A DNA stretch of 52,060 nucleotides from Candidatus Paraburkholderia calva (GTDB taxonomy: Bacteria; Pseudomonadota; Gammaproteobacteria; Burkholderiales; Burkholderiaceae). The position numbers and the translations under genes are program-made. The notes beneath the pieces were generated by a model that saw nothing but the letters and a program-made list of their open reading frames with translations, did no database searches and was not told where the DNA came from. Numbering within the stretch: position 1 is the stretch's first letter; every line of letters begins with the position of its first letter. The stretch spans positions 1 to 52,060 of the forward strand of contig LFLF01000008.1 in NCBI GenBank assembly GCA_001184395.1, in the 5' to 3' direction. Below, in pieces: positions 28,837-37,902 of the stretch.

Positions 28837-28855
28837 GGTAAAATTGTATTTTACC
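28837..28855. promoter_or_regulatory. Palindrome in front of purM (possible operator/promoter)
   Basis: GGTAAAA (28837-28843) and TTTTACC (28849-28855) form a perfect 7-base inverted repeat with five bases between, ending 19 bases before the purM ATG. The AT-rich centre may be part of the -10 region. The symmetry suggests a dimeric regulator, or a small leader hairpin. It shows no clear PurR box. Confidence 0.4.
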
Positions 28856-28874
28856 GACCTTCTCGCACTCCCCC

Positions 28875-29930
28875 ATGAATCAGCCGAAAAACGCCTCCAA
28901 CGCCCAAGGTTTGTCGTATCGCGACGCGGGCGTGGACATCGACACGGGCGACGCGCTCGTCGATCGCATCAAGCCGTTTGCCAAAAAGACGTTGCGGGAC
29001 GGCGTGCTGGGCGGCATCGGCGGATTCGGCGCGCTGTTCGAAGTGCAGAAAAAGTACAAGGAGCTGGTGCTCGTGTCGGGCACGGACGGCGTCGGCACCA
29101 AGCTGCGTCTCGCGTTCACGCTCAACCGCCACGACACGGTCGGCCAGGATCTGGTCGCGATGAGCGTCAACGACATCCTGGTGCAGGGCGCGGAGCCGCT
29201 GTTTTTCCTCGACTATTTCGCCTGCGGCAAGCTGGACGTCGACACGGCAGTGGACGTGGTGAAGGGCATCGTGACCGGCTGCGAACTGGCGGGTTGCGCG
29301 CTGATCGGCGGCGAGACGGCGGAAATGCCGGGCATGTATCCCGACGGCGAGTACGATCTCGCGGGTTTCGCCGTCGGCGCGGTGGAGAAGAGCAAAATCA
29401 TCGACGGTTCGACCATCAAGCTGGGCGACGTGGTGCTCGGGCTGGCGTCGAGCGGCATTCATTCGAACGGTTATTCGCTGGTGCGCAAGATCATCGAGCG
29501 CGCCAATCCTGATCTGAACGCGGATTTCGACGGCCGCTTGCTCGCCGACGTGCTGATGGCGCCGGCGCGCATCTACGTGAAGCCGCTGCTGTCGGCCATG
29601 CAGAGCGTGACCGTGAAGGGTATGGCGCACATCACGGGCGGCGGGCTGGTGGAGAACATTCCGCGCGTGCTGCACGAAGGGCTGACGGCGGAACTGGATC
29701 ATCGCGCGTGGCCGCTGCCGCCCTTGTTCGCGTGGCTGCAGAAGCACGGCGGCGTGGCGGATGCGGAGATGCATCGCGTGTTCAATTGCGGCATCGGCAT
29801 GGCGGTGATCGTCGCGGCGGAAGATGCGCAGGCGGCGATCGGTTTGTTGTCAGCGGCGGGGGAGCAGATCTGGCAGATCGGCGTCGTGCGCGAGAGGCGG
29901 GCTGGGGAGGCGCAGACGGTGGTGGTTTGA
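28875..29930 (+). CDS. purM: Phosphoribosylformylglycinamidine cyclo-ligase
   Basis: AIR synthase closes the imidazole ring of the purine precursor using ATP. The 351-residue protein has the N-terminal [20 protein letters not shown] and the nucleotide motifs [32 protein letters not shown] and [24 protein letters not shown] and the C-terminal [12 protein letters not shown] follow. It is divergent from hda and has its own palindromic promoter region and terminator. With purC, purE and purK it shows that de novo purine synthesis is under purifying selection here. Intact. Confidence 0.95.
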   Translation: MNQPKNASNAQGLSYRDAGVDIDTGDALVDRIKPFAKKTLRDGVLGGIGGFGALFEVQKKYKELVLVSGTDGVGTKLRLAFTLNRHDTVGQDLVAMSVNDILVQGAEPLFFLDYFACGKLDVDTAVDVVKGIVTGCELAGCALIGGETAEMPGMYPDGEYDLAGFAVGAVEKSKIIDGSTIKLGDVVLGLASSGIHSNGYSLVRKIIERANPDLNADFDGRLLADVLMAPARIYVKPLLSAMQSVTVKGMAHITGGGLVENIPRVLHEGLTAELDHRAWPLPPLFAWLQKHGGVADAEMHRVFNCGIGMAVIVAAEDAQAAIGLLSAAGEQIWQIGVVRERRAGEAQTVVV

Positions 29931-29955
29931 GGCGAGGCGCTTCGTCGGTAGTCGG

Positions 29956-29983
29956 AAAACCCTCGCATTTTGCGGGGGTTTTG
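29956..29983 (+). terminator. Rho-independent terminator of purM
   Basis: An A-rich flank and the stem CCCTCGC / GCGGGGG, followed by TTTT, at 26-53 bases after the purM stop. Confidence 0.7.
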
Positions 29984-29989
29984 CTGCTT

Positions 29990-30324
29990 TTGGGCGGGTC
30001 ATCCGGACCGTGATTTTGCCTTTATCGTGGGTTGAGATCGAGAGGCGTGCAATAAGCGCTTTACCATTCTCGTAAACGACGTTCACGCGCGATCCAACGC
30101 CAAGACCGTCCGAAAGATCCATGCCCGCGCGGATGAGCGATGATCACGCCGTCGCCGGCATCCTGAAACACCGTATCGGCGCGTAAGGCAATCACGTTCC
30201 CGACATAGCGACCTTCGACTGTGTCCGGAGCGAGCGGATTGTCCGGCACCTTTCCGAAAGTCACGTCACGTTCACGTTCAACCAGCACAAAGCGTCGGCA
30301 GGTTTCGATGTCGCGCTCGCTCAC
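29990..30324 (-). pseudogene. Small KfrB-domain-like protein downstream of hipA, frameshifted
   Basis: A GTG at 30324 starts a frame 24 bases after the hipA stop: MSERDIETCRRFVLVERE, then VEGRYVGNVIALRADTVFQD and GVIIAHPR. A one-base shift near 30122 moves the rest (GLGVGSRVNVVYENGKALIA) to another frame, which then lacks its own stop. The order 'GRYVG...VFQDAG...AHPR...VGSRVNVVYENG' resembles the KfrB domain found in plasmid and conjugation proteins. That assignment is from memory of the domain pattern and is tentative. It may have been a third gene of the hipB-hipA operon. Confidence 0.5.
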
Positions 30325-30348
30325 GCCCGCGGCGCTGAACGTTTCCGG

Positions 30349-31464
30349 TCAGCCCGCCAGGACATCGAGCAACCGTTCCACCTCGGCGCTCGCTTCGCTT
30401 TGCGTCAACATGAAGCGACCCGCATCCGATAACGCATTAGCAATCGATGCCTCATGTGCCTGCGTGCCGACAATCATTTGCTGATAGCCGATGCCTTGAA
30501 TCTGTGGTTGAAGATTGTACGCGGGCGATAACTCCATTTGCCATCGTCATTCAGGAATGCGTGGTTCTTCTCGTGATCGTCGGTGTTCTCCATGAGTAAA
30601 TTGAAGATCATGCGCCGGAACAACTGCCTGCTGTCTTCGCGCGGCTGCTTAGAATAGCGCCGCGCGATCTCGGCCAGATCGGCACAGGCGGCCGCGCTCA
30701 CGTCTATGCCTTCGGCGATCAGCATCGTCCTGCCGCTTGCAAGATGACACCGGTGCCCTGACACCGGTGCCCGGCGCGCGTGCGATCGAAGCGTTCGACG
30801 AGCAGCGTGTTCTTGCCGCGAATCGAAACGAGTCGCGAATTCGGCAGGTCGATGCCACACGTCTGCGCGGGACGCAGGGACGTGTATTTCACCGCGCTGA
30901 CGTCGATTTCGTGCCCTCGGCCGGAAACTTTGCGATCCAGTATCGGCCGTCCTCCTGGATAATGGCCTTAGGCCGCGCGCCGCCTACGCTGCGGCCTGGC
31001 TGAAGAAGACGGCGCAGGCGTTCGTCGATCGGATCGTGCACTTCTATGGCGTGTGCCGCCTTTGCCAATGCGTCGAGATCGGCGGCGTGAAACGCCTGGT
31101 CGGCGGGCGCCTCGTAGCGCTTGGCAGACCACGAGAATCCGAGCGCACCGATGCGGTCCTCGCCGGCGAGCGCGAGATAGTCGATCGGCGAGCGGCGCAC
31201 GGGGCGGAACGCGACGTCGATGACGCGGCGTCCCCAACGGTCCGGACCCGCATCTTCGAAAATGGGATTAATCTCCTGCCCGAGCCCGGGCTCGAATTCG
31301 CCCGGACGAAGCGGAAGATTCTGCGAAAGCTCGATCGCGTGTTTGTCGTCGAGCCAACTCGGTGCGTAGGAAAAAGGCAGCCCCCGCCTATTAGGCGAAG
31401 CGTTCCGCATAGGCGCGGTACGAGCACGTCGGGCGCATAGAACCAGACGTAGAGCGTCGCTCAT
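30349..31464 (-). pseudogene. hipA: HipA-type kinase toxin, broken
   Basis: HipA proteins are serine/threonine kinases that stop growth by phosphorylating targets such as tRNA synthetases. The first frame (from ATG 31464) gives the N-terminal domain with LPFSYAPSWLDD, IELSQNLPLRPG and FEDAGPDRWGRRVIDVAF, and then the Gly-rich loop SVGGARPKAII. After about 30890 a second frame gives LPNSRLVSIRGKNTLLVERF. A 14-bp tandem duplication (30745-30772) shifts it again before the catalytic NTDDHEKNHAFL. A last shift near 30500 precedes the C-terminus (ELSPAYNLQPQ). It starts on the hipB stop (ATGA overlap). At least three frame changes rule out activity. Confidence 0.88.
30745..30772 (-). repeat. 14-bp tandem duplication in hipA
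   Basis: TGACACCGGTGCCC is repeated exactly at 30745-30758 and 30759-30772, changing the hipA frame. Confidence 0.9.
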
Positions 31465-31778
31465 TTGCCGCTCTTCTTTCCGGCGAGGTTATGCAATTCG
31501 AGCATCAGAGCGGTTTCGTCAGTCGCGAGGTCGGCGATGCTTGCGAGGAACTGCACCCTGCCGATCAGCCAGAGCGCCGACGCATACACACCGATGGACA
31601 CCGTCGGGTCGCCTCTCCATCTTCTGAAGCGTCGGCACGGACACCTGCATGCGTTCGGCGAATGCCGCGAGCGTTTCGCCCGCCTTTTGCGCGCAAGGCG
31701 CAGATTCGTGCCGAGCGCGGTCAGTGCCCGGCACGCCGGAGCGGCAAGCATATCAACGACGATCGAGCGACGTGGCAT
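31461..31778 (-). pseudogene. hipB: HipB-type antitoxin, frameshifted twice
   Basis: From ATG 31778 the first frame gives LTALGTNLRLARKRR. The helix-turn-helix (AGETLAAFAERMQVSVPTLQ) is in a second frame, and GDPTVSIGVYASALWLIGRV returns to the first and runs to the stop at 31461. Two shifts therefore garble the DNA-binding helix-turn-helix. The intact form would be a Cro/C1-type repressor that neutralises HipA and represses its own operon. Toxin and antitoxin are both dead, so loss of one did not depend on keeping the other. Confidence 0.82.
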
Positions 31779-31841
31779 AAAGAAATAGAACCAAAAAAAC
31801 CCGCAAATTGAAGGTATAGTACTACTGGGGGGATCGAGAGT

Positions 31842-32780
31842 TCAAGCCGATATCGACGCCACCGCCCCCACTACCTTCTCCACCGCATCCCCCGCGCAAC
31901 AATCCACCACCATCCGCTCCGGCATCGCCCTGAGCCATGTCAGTTGCCGCTTGCACAACTGCCGCGTCGCGAACACGCCCTTGTCGCGCATCTCGTCGTA
32001 GCCGTATGCGCTGTCCAGATACTCCCACGCCTGCCGATACCCCACGCAGCGCATCGACGGCATCGACAGATCGAGGTCGCCGCGCGCGCGCAGCCGCTCG
32101 ACCTCGTCGATGAACCCGCTCGCCAGCATCGCATCAAAGCGCGCCGCGATGCGCGCATGCAGCACCGAACGATCGGACGGCTCGAGCGCGACCGGCACGA
32201 AGCGATAAGGTGCGGCATCGGACGAAACCGGGCGCGGCGCGGCGAGCAGCGCCGACATGGGCTGCCCCGTCAGCAGATAGATTTCGAGCGCGCGCTGAAT
32301 CCGCTGCGAATCGTTCGGCGCGAGCCGCGCGGCCGTCGCCGGGTCGACCTCGGCGAGCCGCGCGTGTAGCGCGGGCCAACCATCGCGGGCGGCGTCGGCA
32401 TCGAGCGTCGCGCGCACGTCGGCGGCGGCGGGGAGATCGTTGAGGCCTTGCGTCAGCGCCTTGTAGTACAGCATCGTGCCGCCGACCAGCAGCGGCACGT
32501 TTCCGCGCGCGACGATCTCGCCCACGAGCCGCAGTGCATCGACGCGAAACTGTGCTGCGGAATACGACTGCGCGGGATCGATCACGTCGATCAGATGATG
32601 CGGCGCGACCGCGCGCTCTTCCGCGCTCGGCTTGGCCGTGCCGATGTCCATCTCGCGATAGACCAGCGCCGAGTCGACGCTCACGATCTCGACCGGCCGC
32701 GTCGCCGCAAACGCGAGTGCCGCCGCCGTTTTGCCCGATGCCGTCGGCCCGAGCAGGCATGTCACCGACAAGGCATTCAT
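31842..32780 (-). CDS. miaA: tRNA dimethylallyltransferase
   Basis: MiaA transfers a dimethylallyl group to A37 of tRNAs that read UNN codons. The 312-residue protein has the P-loop [10 protein letters not shown] (about 9-18), [26 protein letters not shown], the [12 protein letters not shown] region and [15 protein letters not shown] near the C-terminus. ATG 32780 overlaps the mutL stop by four bases (ATGA), giving a coupled mutL-miaA pair as in many proteobacteria. Intact. Confidence 0.94.
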   Translation of the reverse strand: MNALSVTCLLGPTASGKTAAALAFAATRPVEIVSVDSALVYREMDIGTAKPSAEERAVAPHHLIDVIDPAQSYSAAQFRVDALRLVGEIVARGNVPLLVGGTMLYYKALTQGLNDLPAAADVRATLDADAARDGWPALHARLAEVDPATAARLAPNDSQRIQRALEIYLLTGQPMSALLAAPRPVSSDAAPYRFVPVALEPSDRSVLHARIAARFDAMLASGFIDEVERLRARGDLDLSMPSMRCVGYRQAWEYLDSAYGYDEMRDKGVFATRQLCKRQLTWLRAMPERMVVDCCAGDAVEKVVGAVASISA

Positions 32781-34771
32781 TGGCCGCGCATGAAAAGCCG
32801 GTCGAGGTCCGCGAGCGTGAGCTGGAACCACGTCGGACGCCCGTGATTGCACTGGTCGGCGCGCTCGGTCGCTTCCATCTGGCGCAACAGCGCGTTCATT
32901 TCGTCGAGCGTGAGACGGCGGTTCGCGCGCACCGCGTTATGGCAGGCGAGCGTGCCGAGCAGTTCGTGCTGACGCTCGGTCAACACTCGCGAGCCGCCGT
33001 ACGCCTGCAAATCGGCGAGCACCAGGCGCGCGAGCGATTGCAGATCGGCGTCCTTCAGCAGCGCGGGCACGGCGCGGATCGCGATCGACGTCGGCGACAG
33101 CACCGCAAGATCGAAGCCGAGCACAGCGAGCGTCTCGCGCTCTTCCTCGACGATGCCGATTTCTACCGGTTCCGCCGTCATCGACACGGGAATCAGAAGT
33201 GGCTGCACGGCGATCGCGCGATCGGCCAGCGCATGCTTGAACTGCTCGTAGAGAATGCGTTCATGCGCCGCGTGCATATCGACGAGCACCAGTCCGCGTG
33301 TATTCTGCGCGAGCACGTAGATGCCGTGAAGCTGCCCGATGGCGAAGCCGAGCGGCTGGTCGTCGGCGTGCCCGAGCGGCGCAGGCGGCGCCTCGTACGC
33401 GGGTGCGGGTTGTTCAGCGTACGTCATCGCCGGTTCTTCCGCCCTTGTCGTTGCGTTCGGCGTGCCCGCACCGCTGTCCTTGCGGCCGAACAGCGCGTCG
33501 TAGAGCGCGAGCGGCTGCGCAACGGGCAGCGTGCCTTGCGTCATGCGCGACTGGCGCATCCAGTTCGTGCCGTTTTCGCTTTTCAGATTCAACGATTCCG
33601 GCGTGCTCGTGAACGGCTTCGCGCTGAACGAGGTCGCGCCTGTCGGCTGCAATTGCGCCGCGTGTCCGCCCGACGTCGTTTCCGGCGACGCCCCTGCATG
33701 CCGCGCCAGCGCCCGCTGTACGGCGTGAAACACGTACTGGTGGATCGAGCGCGAGTCGCGGAAGCGCACCTCAATCTTCGACGGATGCACGTTCACATCG
33801 ACCGATTCCGGCGGCAGGTCGAGAAACAGCACATACGCCGGATAGCGGTTGCCGTGCAGCACGTCCTCGTAGGCGGTGCGCACGGCGTGTGTCAGCAGCT
33901 TGTCGCGCACGAAACGCCTGTTCACGAAAAAGTACTGCTGGTTAGCGCGGTCGCGGCTCGCGGTCGGCCGGCCAGCGCACCCGTACACGGCGAGCGACCC
34001 CGCGCGTTCGTCGAGCGGCAGATGCGCGGTCTCGAATACCTCGCCGAGAATCTTCGCGACGCGCGTCTGCGGATCGGTCGCGTTCCAGTGTTCGACCGCC
34101 CGGCCGTTATGCATTACCGAAATCGCGACATCCGGGCGCGCGAGCGCCGTGCGGCGGATCACGTCGAGGCAATGCCCGAGTTCGGTCTGCTCGCTCTTGA
34201 GAAATTTGCGCCGCGCGGGCGTGTTGAAGTACAGCTCGCGCACTTCCATCGTTGTGCCGACGGTGCCGGCGGCGGGCGAAATCGCACCGGTCTGCGCGTC
34301 GATGCGCATGGCGTGCGGGCAGCTTTCCGTGCGGCTCGTGATGAACAATTCGGCTACCGATGCGATCGATGCGATCGCCTCACCGCGAAAGCCGAGCGTC
34401 GCCACGGCTTCTAGGTCGGCGAGCGAACGGATCTTGCTGGTCGCGTGACGCAAGAGCGCTAGGGGAAGTTCGTTCGGCGGAATGCCGCAGCCGTCGTCCG
34501 CAATTACGATGCGTTTCACCCCGCCTTCGTCGAGCGTGATGCGCAGTGTCTTCGCGCCTGCGTCGAGCGCGTTTTCCAGCAGTTCCTTGACGACCGATGC
34601 CGGCCGCTCGACCACTTCGCCCGCCGCGATCTGGCTGATGAGCTGATCCGGCAAAAGCGCGATGGCGTGCGAACGGCGCGCGTCATCGGTGGTCAAAGAG
34701 ACGGTCGTCGCTTGAGCGGTCGTCGCTTGAGCGGACATCATGCCGGCGAAGGATTCATTGAGATCGGCCAT
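32777..34771 (-). CDS. mutL: DNA mismatch repair protein MutL
   Basis: MutL links mismatch recognition by MutS to strand cleavage. The 664-residue protein has the GHKL ATPase motifs [23 protein letters not shown] and [15 protein letters not shown]. The C-terminal domain carries [12 protein letters not shown] (about residue 497), which is the DQHAxxExxxxE endonuclease motif with Met for Gln. This fits a lineage lacking MutH. The N-terminus contains a 15-bp tandem duplication in frame (AQATT twice). ATG 34771 lies only five bases after a TATAAT box, so translation may start there on a leaderless transcript or at Met 11 or 12. No disabling mutation is seen. Confidence 0.92.
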   Translation of the reverse strand: MADLNESFAGMMSAQATTAQATTVSLTTDDARRSHAIALLPDQLISQIAAGEVVERPASVVKELLENALDAGAKTLRITLDEGGVKRIVIADDGCGIPPNELPLALLRHATSKIRSLADLEAVATLGFRGEAIASIASVAELFITSRTESCPHAMRIDAQTGAISPAAGTVGTTMEVRELYFNTPARRKFLKSEQTELGHCLDVIRRTALARPDVAISVMHNGRAVEHWNATDPQTRVAKILGEVFETAHLPLDERAGSLAVYGCAGRPTASRDRANQQYFFVNRRFVRDKLLTHAVRTAYEDVLHGNRYPAYVLFLDLPPESVDVNVHPSKIEVRFRDSRSIHQYVFHAVQRALARHAGASPETTSGGHAAQLQPTGATSFSAKPFTSTPESLNLKSENGTNWMRQSRMTQGTLPVAQPLALYDALFGRKDSGAGTPNATTRAEEPAMTYAEQPAPAYEAPPAPLGHADDQPLGFAIGQLHGIYVLAQNTRGLVLVDMHAAHERILYEQFKHALADRAIAVQPLLIPVSMTAEPVEIGIVEEERETLAVLGFDLAVLSPTSIAIRAVPALLKDADLQSLARLVLADLQAYGGSRVLTERQHELLGTLACHNAVRANRRLTLDEMNALLRQMEATERADQCNHGRPTWFQLTLADLDRLFMRGQ
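34703..34732 (-). repeat. 15-bp tandem duplication, in frame, 5' end of mutL
   Basis: GGTCGTCGCTTGAGC is repeated exactly at 34703-34717 and 34718-34732 and adds five codons to the unconserved N-terminus of MutL. Confidence 0.9.
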
Positions 34772-34776
34772 GTCGA

Positions 34777-34782
34777 ATTATA
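34777..34782 (-). promoter_or_regulatory. Likely -10 box of mutL
   Basis: TATAAT on the minus strand ends five bases before the A of ATG 34771, with no ribosome-binding site between. The -35 region is poor. It suggests either a leaderless mRNA or a downstream real start (34741 or 34738). Confidence 0.4.
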
Positions 34783-34993
34783 ACGATTCGCACCGTCTCG
34801 TCCGCCGCACGGACTGGTGCTGATCGCGTGACCGGTCCGCCAAAGCACCGCACGATCACGTCGGGATGCACGCCTTTTAACCGCTTTTTAACGATCGCGG
34901 CGCATCACTTCGGTATCATGGCGCGACTCTTTTTCTTTCGCCGAAGGCAATTCCGTTTGCTGAAAGGCCGGCCTAATTCTTCGAGGAAAGCTT

Positions 34994-35653
34994 TTGGACA
35001 CGTTGCTACAATTCCTGGGACTCATTCTTCACATCGACAAGTCGCTCGGTGTCTTCATTCAGAATTACGGTGCGTGGGTGTACGCCGTGCTGTTCCTGAT
35101 CGTGTTCTGCGAAACCGGCCTCGTCGTGCTGCCGTTCCTGCCGGGCGACTCGCTGCTGTTCATCGGCGGTGCGTTCGCGGCCAGTCACGAGATGAATCTC
35201 GGCGCGCTGATCGTGCTGTTGCTGATCGCGGCGGTTACCGGCAATACCGTGAATTACTGGATCGGCCGCAAGATCGGGCCGAAGGTGTTCAACACCAATA
35301 TTCCCGTGCTCGAACGTTTTCTGGATCGCGCCGCGTTGCAGAAAACGCATAACTTCTACGAGCGTCATGGCGGCAAGACGATCGTGATCGCGCGTTTCGT
35401 GCCGGTGGTGCGGACCTTCGCGCCGTTCGTCGCGGGTGCATCGGCGATGGATCACGGACGCTTTCAGCTCTTCAATACTCTCGGCGCGCTGATCTGGGTG
35501 CTGCTGTTGACCTTGCTCGGCTACTTCTTCGGCAACATTCCGTTCATCAAGCAGTATCTGAACGTCATCGTGCTGGTGGGGATCGGCGCAGCGGTGGTGC
35601 CGATCGCGCTGGGCGCGTTGTGGAAAATGACGCGGCGCGGTTCGAAGGCGTGA
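34994..35653 (+). CDS. DedA-family inner-membrane protein
   Basis: DedA proteins are multi-span membrane proteins tied to undecaprenyl-phosphate recycling, membrane potential and resistance to cationic agents. The 219-residue protein has FCETGLVVLPFLPGDSLLF, GNTVNYWIGRKIG and the family core ERHGGKTIVIARFVPVVRTF followed by FVAGASAMDHGRF. Several hydrophobic helices are present. The start is TTG at 34994, chosen for the GAGGAAAG ribosome-binding site just upstream and the family start DTLLQFL. It is divergent from mutL. Intact. Confidence 0.88.
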   Translation: MDTLLQFLGLILHIDKSLGVFIQNYGAWVYAVLFLIVFCETGLVVLPFLPGDSLLFIGGAFAASHEMNLGALIVLLLIAAVTGNTVNYWIGRKIGPKVFNTNIPVLERFLDRAALQKTHNFYERHGGKTIVIARFVPVVRTFAPFVAGASAMDHGRFQLFNTLGALIWVLLLTLLGYFFGNIPFIKQYLNVIVLVGIGAAVVPIALGALWKMTRRGSKA

Positions 35654-35675
35654 TCGCGCTTCAGGTGATGTGATT

Positions 35676-35699
35676 CGAGGTCGTCACATGACGGCCTCG
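35676..35699. terminator. Hairpin between dedA and the convergent YeaQ-type gene
   Basis: CGAGGTCGTC and GACGGCCTCG pair (one G-T) around a four-base loop, 23 bases after the dedA stop. No T tract follows on either strand, so it may act as a weak two-way terminator. Confidence 0.4.
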
Positions 35700-35767
35700 T
35701 CGTCTGGGCTAGGCGCGGCGCGTAATTGGCATGAGGCGCAGGCGCGGTGTCGAAGGCAGGCGCAGCC

Positions 35768-36028
35768 TCAGCCTCGGCGAATGAGCCGGATGACGAAGAT
35801 CAGGACGACCGCGCCGATAACGGCCGTTAGCAGCGAGCCGCACATGCCGCTGCTGAACGAGAGGCCGATCAGGCCGAACAGCCAGTTGCCTACCACGGCG
35901 CCGACGATGCCGACGAGAATGTCGACCGGCACGCCGAAGCTCGCGCCGTTCGTGATGAGCCCGGCGAGCCAGCCTGCCACACCGCCGATGATCAGGCAGA
36001 CGATGATGCCGTTTTGCAGAATATGCAT
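35768..36028 (-). CDS. GlsB/YeaQ/YmgE-family membrane protein
   Basis: This 86-residue protein has three hydrophobic helices. Its Gly-rich pattern (GGVAGWLAGLI, DILVGIVGAVVGNWLFGL, TAVIGAVVLIFVIRLIRR) defines the transglycosylase-associated/YeaQ family. Members are stress-induced membrane proteins without a known biochemical role. ATG 36028 (MHILQNGIIV) is preferred to an open-frame extension of 27 codons. It is convergent with dedA. Intact. Confidence 0.85.
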   Translation of the reverse strand: MHILQNGIIVCLIIGGVAGWLAGLITNGASFGVPVDILVGIVGAVVGNWLFGLIGLSFSSGMCGSLLTAVIGAVVLIFVIRLIRRG

Positions 36029-36319
36029 GGGATGAACTCGGTGAAATGAAACGCTTCGGAAGGCGAGCCGTGTCGTCTTCGAGCGGCGCACATTTTGGCC
36101 GATGCGCAAGCCGTGTGGATTGCCCTTCTGTCAAACTTTGCCGCGGGTAGCTGTCGGGTTGTCCGAGCCGTTTTCGATGACGTTTTTTTCAGCGAAGACA
36201 ATGGCTTGCGGCATACTGCGATGCGACGGCACAGCGATGGATGGCGTGGCGAAGAATCTCTGCGCGAACGGACGTATCGCGCGAGCGGGATAGGCACAAG
36301 AAAGACCAGAACGGGAAGC

Positions 36320-37309
36320 ATGGGAATGTTGGTGTTGAATCGCACAGGTGTTTTCGGCTGGCGTCGCGGCGTGGCCGGCGCGGGCATGAAGCTCGCGGCA
36401 GTGGCGGCAGGGATGACGGCAGCGTCGGCGGGATGTACTTTCACGCCCCGCACGCCCGCGCCGATCATGGAAAGCTCCGCACAGAGCGCGTCGCCGGTCG
36501 TGCAGGGCACGGCGCCCAGCGTGACGCCCGCGCAGGTGACGCCGCTCGGACCGATGTCGTCGCAGGCGACGCCCGCGTCGGCGCCGGTCCAGCCGGGCTT
36601 CTACCGCGTGATGTCGGGCGACACGCTGTTCGGCATCGCGCGTCAGTTCAAGCAGAAGCCCGACGATCTGACGAAGTGGAACACGCTGCCGGAAAGCCAG
36701 CAGGTGAACATCGGGCAGGTGTTGCGCGTGGCGCCGCCGGGCAGCGCGGTGGCGTCGACGGCTTCGCCATCATCGAAGATGGAACGGCCGCCGTTGCTGG
36801 GCACAGCCGGCAAGTCGGCGTCGTCGGCCGCGGCGTCAGCGGCCGAGAAGTCCGCCGCCGACAAGCCAGTTGAAAAGCCGGTTGACAAGTCATCGTCGAG
36901 CGAAATCAGGTCGGCGCCCAAGGGCAGTTTCGTCTGGCCCGTGCACGGCGACGTGGTGCGCAAGTTCGGCTCGAGCGGTAACAAGGGTATCGACATCGCC
37001 GGGAAGGTGGGTACGCCGGTCAAGGCGGCGGCATCCGGCAAGGTGGTGTACGCGGGCAACGGCTTGCGTTCCTACGGGCGCATGATCATCGTGAAGCATC
37101 CGAACGATTACCTGACCGCCTACGCCTACAACGAAAAGCTGCTGGTGAAGGAAGGGGACAACGTCAAGCAGGGCGCGCCGATCGCGGACATGGGCACCGG
37201 CCCGAGCGGATCGCCGGCGCTGCACTTCGAGGTGAGAAAGGCCGGCGCAGCCGTCGATCCGATGCCGCTGCTCGGCGTGGGCGGCCGATCTGCCGCCCAC
37301 GCACGCTGA
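36320..37309 (+). CDS. LysM and M23-domain lipoprotein, NlpD-like
   Basis: NlpD-type proteins are outer-membrane lipoproteins that activate the amidases splitting septal peptidoglycan. The 329-residue protein has a lipobox (AASAGC, Cys 39), a LysM domain (about 93-137, GFYRVMSGDTLFGIARQFKQ), a low-complexity linker and an M23 domain (about 202-318). The M23 zinc site is degenerate as in NlpD: GNKGIDIAG has no His, while LHFEVR is kept. AYAYNEKLL at about 268-276 has Tyr where relatives usually have His. Start ATG 36320 puts the signal peptide correctly. An ATG at 36326 is also possible. Intact. Confidence 0.85.
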   Translation: MGMLVLNRTGVFGWRRGVAGAGMKLAAVAAGMTAASAGCTFTPRTPAPIMESSAQSASPVVQGTAPSVTPAQVTPLGPMSSQATPASAPVQPGFYRVMSGDTLFGIARQFKQKPDDLTKWNTLPESQQVNIGQVLRVAPPGSAVASTASPSSKMERPPLLGTAGKSASSAAASAAEKSAADKPVEKPVDKSSSSEIRSAPKGSFVWPVHGDVVRKFGSSGNKGIDIAGKVGTPVKAAASGKVVYAGNGLRSYGRMIIVKHPNDYLTAYAYNEKLLVKEGDNVKQGAPIADMGTGPSGSPALHFEVRKAGAAVDPMPLLGVGGRSAAHAR

Positions 37310-37325
37310 CGAGAAGGAGGCCGAC

Positions 37326-37880
37326 GTGAAAAAGATCGTGCTCGCCGCGAGCATCGCGGTGTCGTTGCTTGCAGGCTGCGACCAGCAGCAACGTGATGGA
37401 GCGATGAACAAGCTCAAGGCGTTTTTCAATTCGGTGAAGCCGGACGAATTGCTGCTCAAAGGCCTGAAACCTGGCGAGACGACCGAAGCGCAGATCCTCG
37501 ACCAGATGGGCAAGCCGGAGACCGAGCGCACCTTCACCGACGGCTCGAAGCGCTTCGAATACCCGCGCGGTTCGGCGGGCACGACCACATGGTTCGTCGA
37601 TCTCGACCGCAACGGGCGCTTCGTTTCCGCGACGCAGATGCTCACCGCCGAGAACATCGCTAGAGTCCGGCCGGGCATGACCATGGATCAGGTGCGGCGG
37701 CTGCCCGGCAAGCCGACTCAGATCGCCGAATTCCCGCTGAAAAAGGAGCGCGTCTGGAGCTGGCACTGGCTCGAAGAGGGCGCGAACCGCAACGCGATGT
37801 TCAACGTGCACTTCGATCCGAGTGGCACTGTGGTGACGACGTCGCGTTCCGACACGGATGCCGGCCCCGGCGGCCATTGA
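37326..37880 (+). CDS. BamE/SmpA-like outer-membrane lipoprotein
   Basis: The 184-residue protein has a lipoprotein signal ending LLAGC (Cys 18). Two related segments follow: LKPGETTEAQILDQMGKPE and RPGMTMDQVRRLPGKPTQ. The 'G.t..qV...lGkP' pattern is that of the BamE/OmlA fold. Its role is inferred to be at the outer membrane, but it need not be the true BamE of the Bam complex. It starts with GTG 37326 after an excellent AAGGAGG site, 16 bases after the NlpD-like gene, so the two are likely one operon. Intact. Confidence 0.75.
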   Translation: MKKIVLAASIAVSLLAGCDQQQRDGAMNKLKAFFNSVKPDELLLKGLKPGETTEAQILDQMGKPETERTFTDGSKRFEYPRGSAGTTTWFVDLDRNGRFVSATQMLTAENIARVRPGMTMDQVRRLPGKPTQIAEFPLKKERVWSWHWLEEGANRNAMFNVHFDPSGTVVTTSRSDTDAGPGGH

Positions 37881-37902
37881 CGAGTCGGTGACCGGGAGCG
37901 AG

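Noticed and set aside
34355..34378. Doubled GATGCGATC in mutL
   Set aside because: It encodes the conserved AIASIASV motif of MutL, so the repeat is ancestral.
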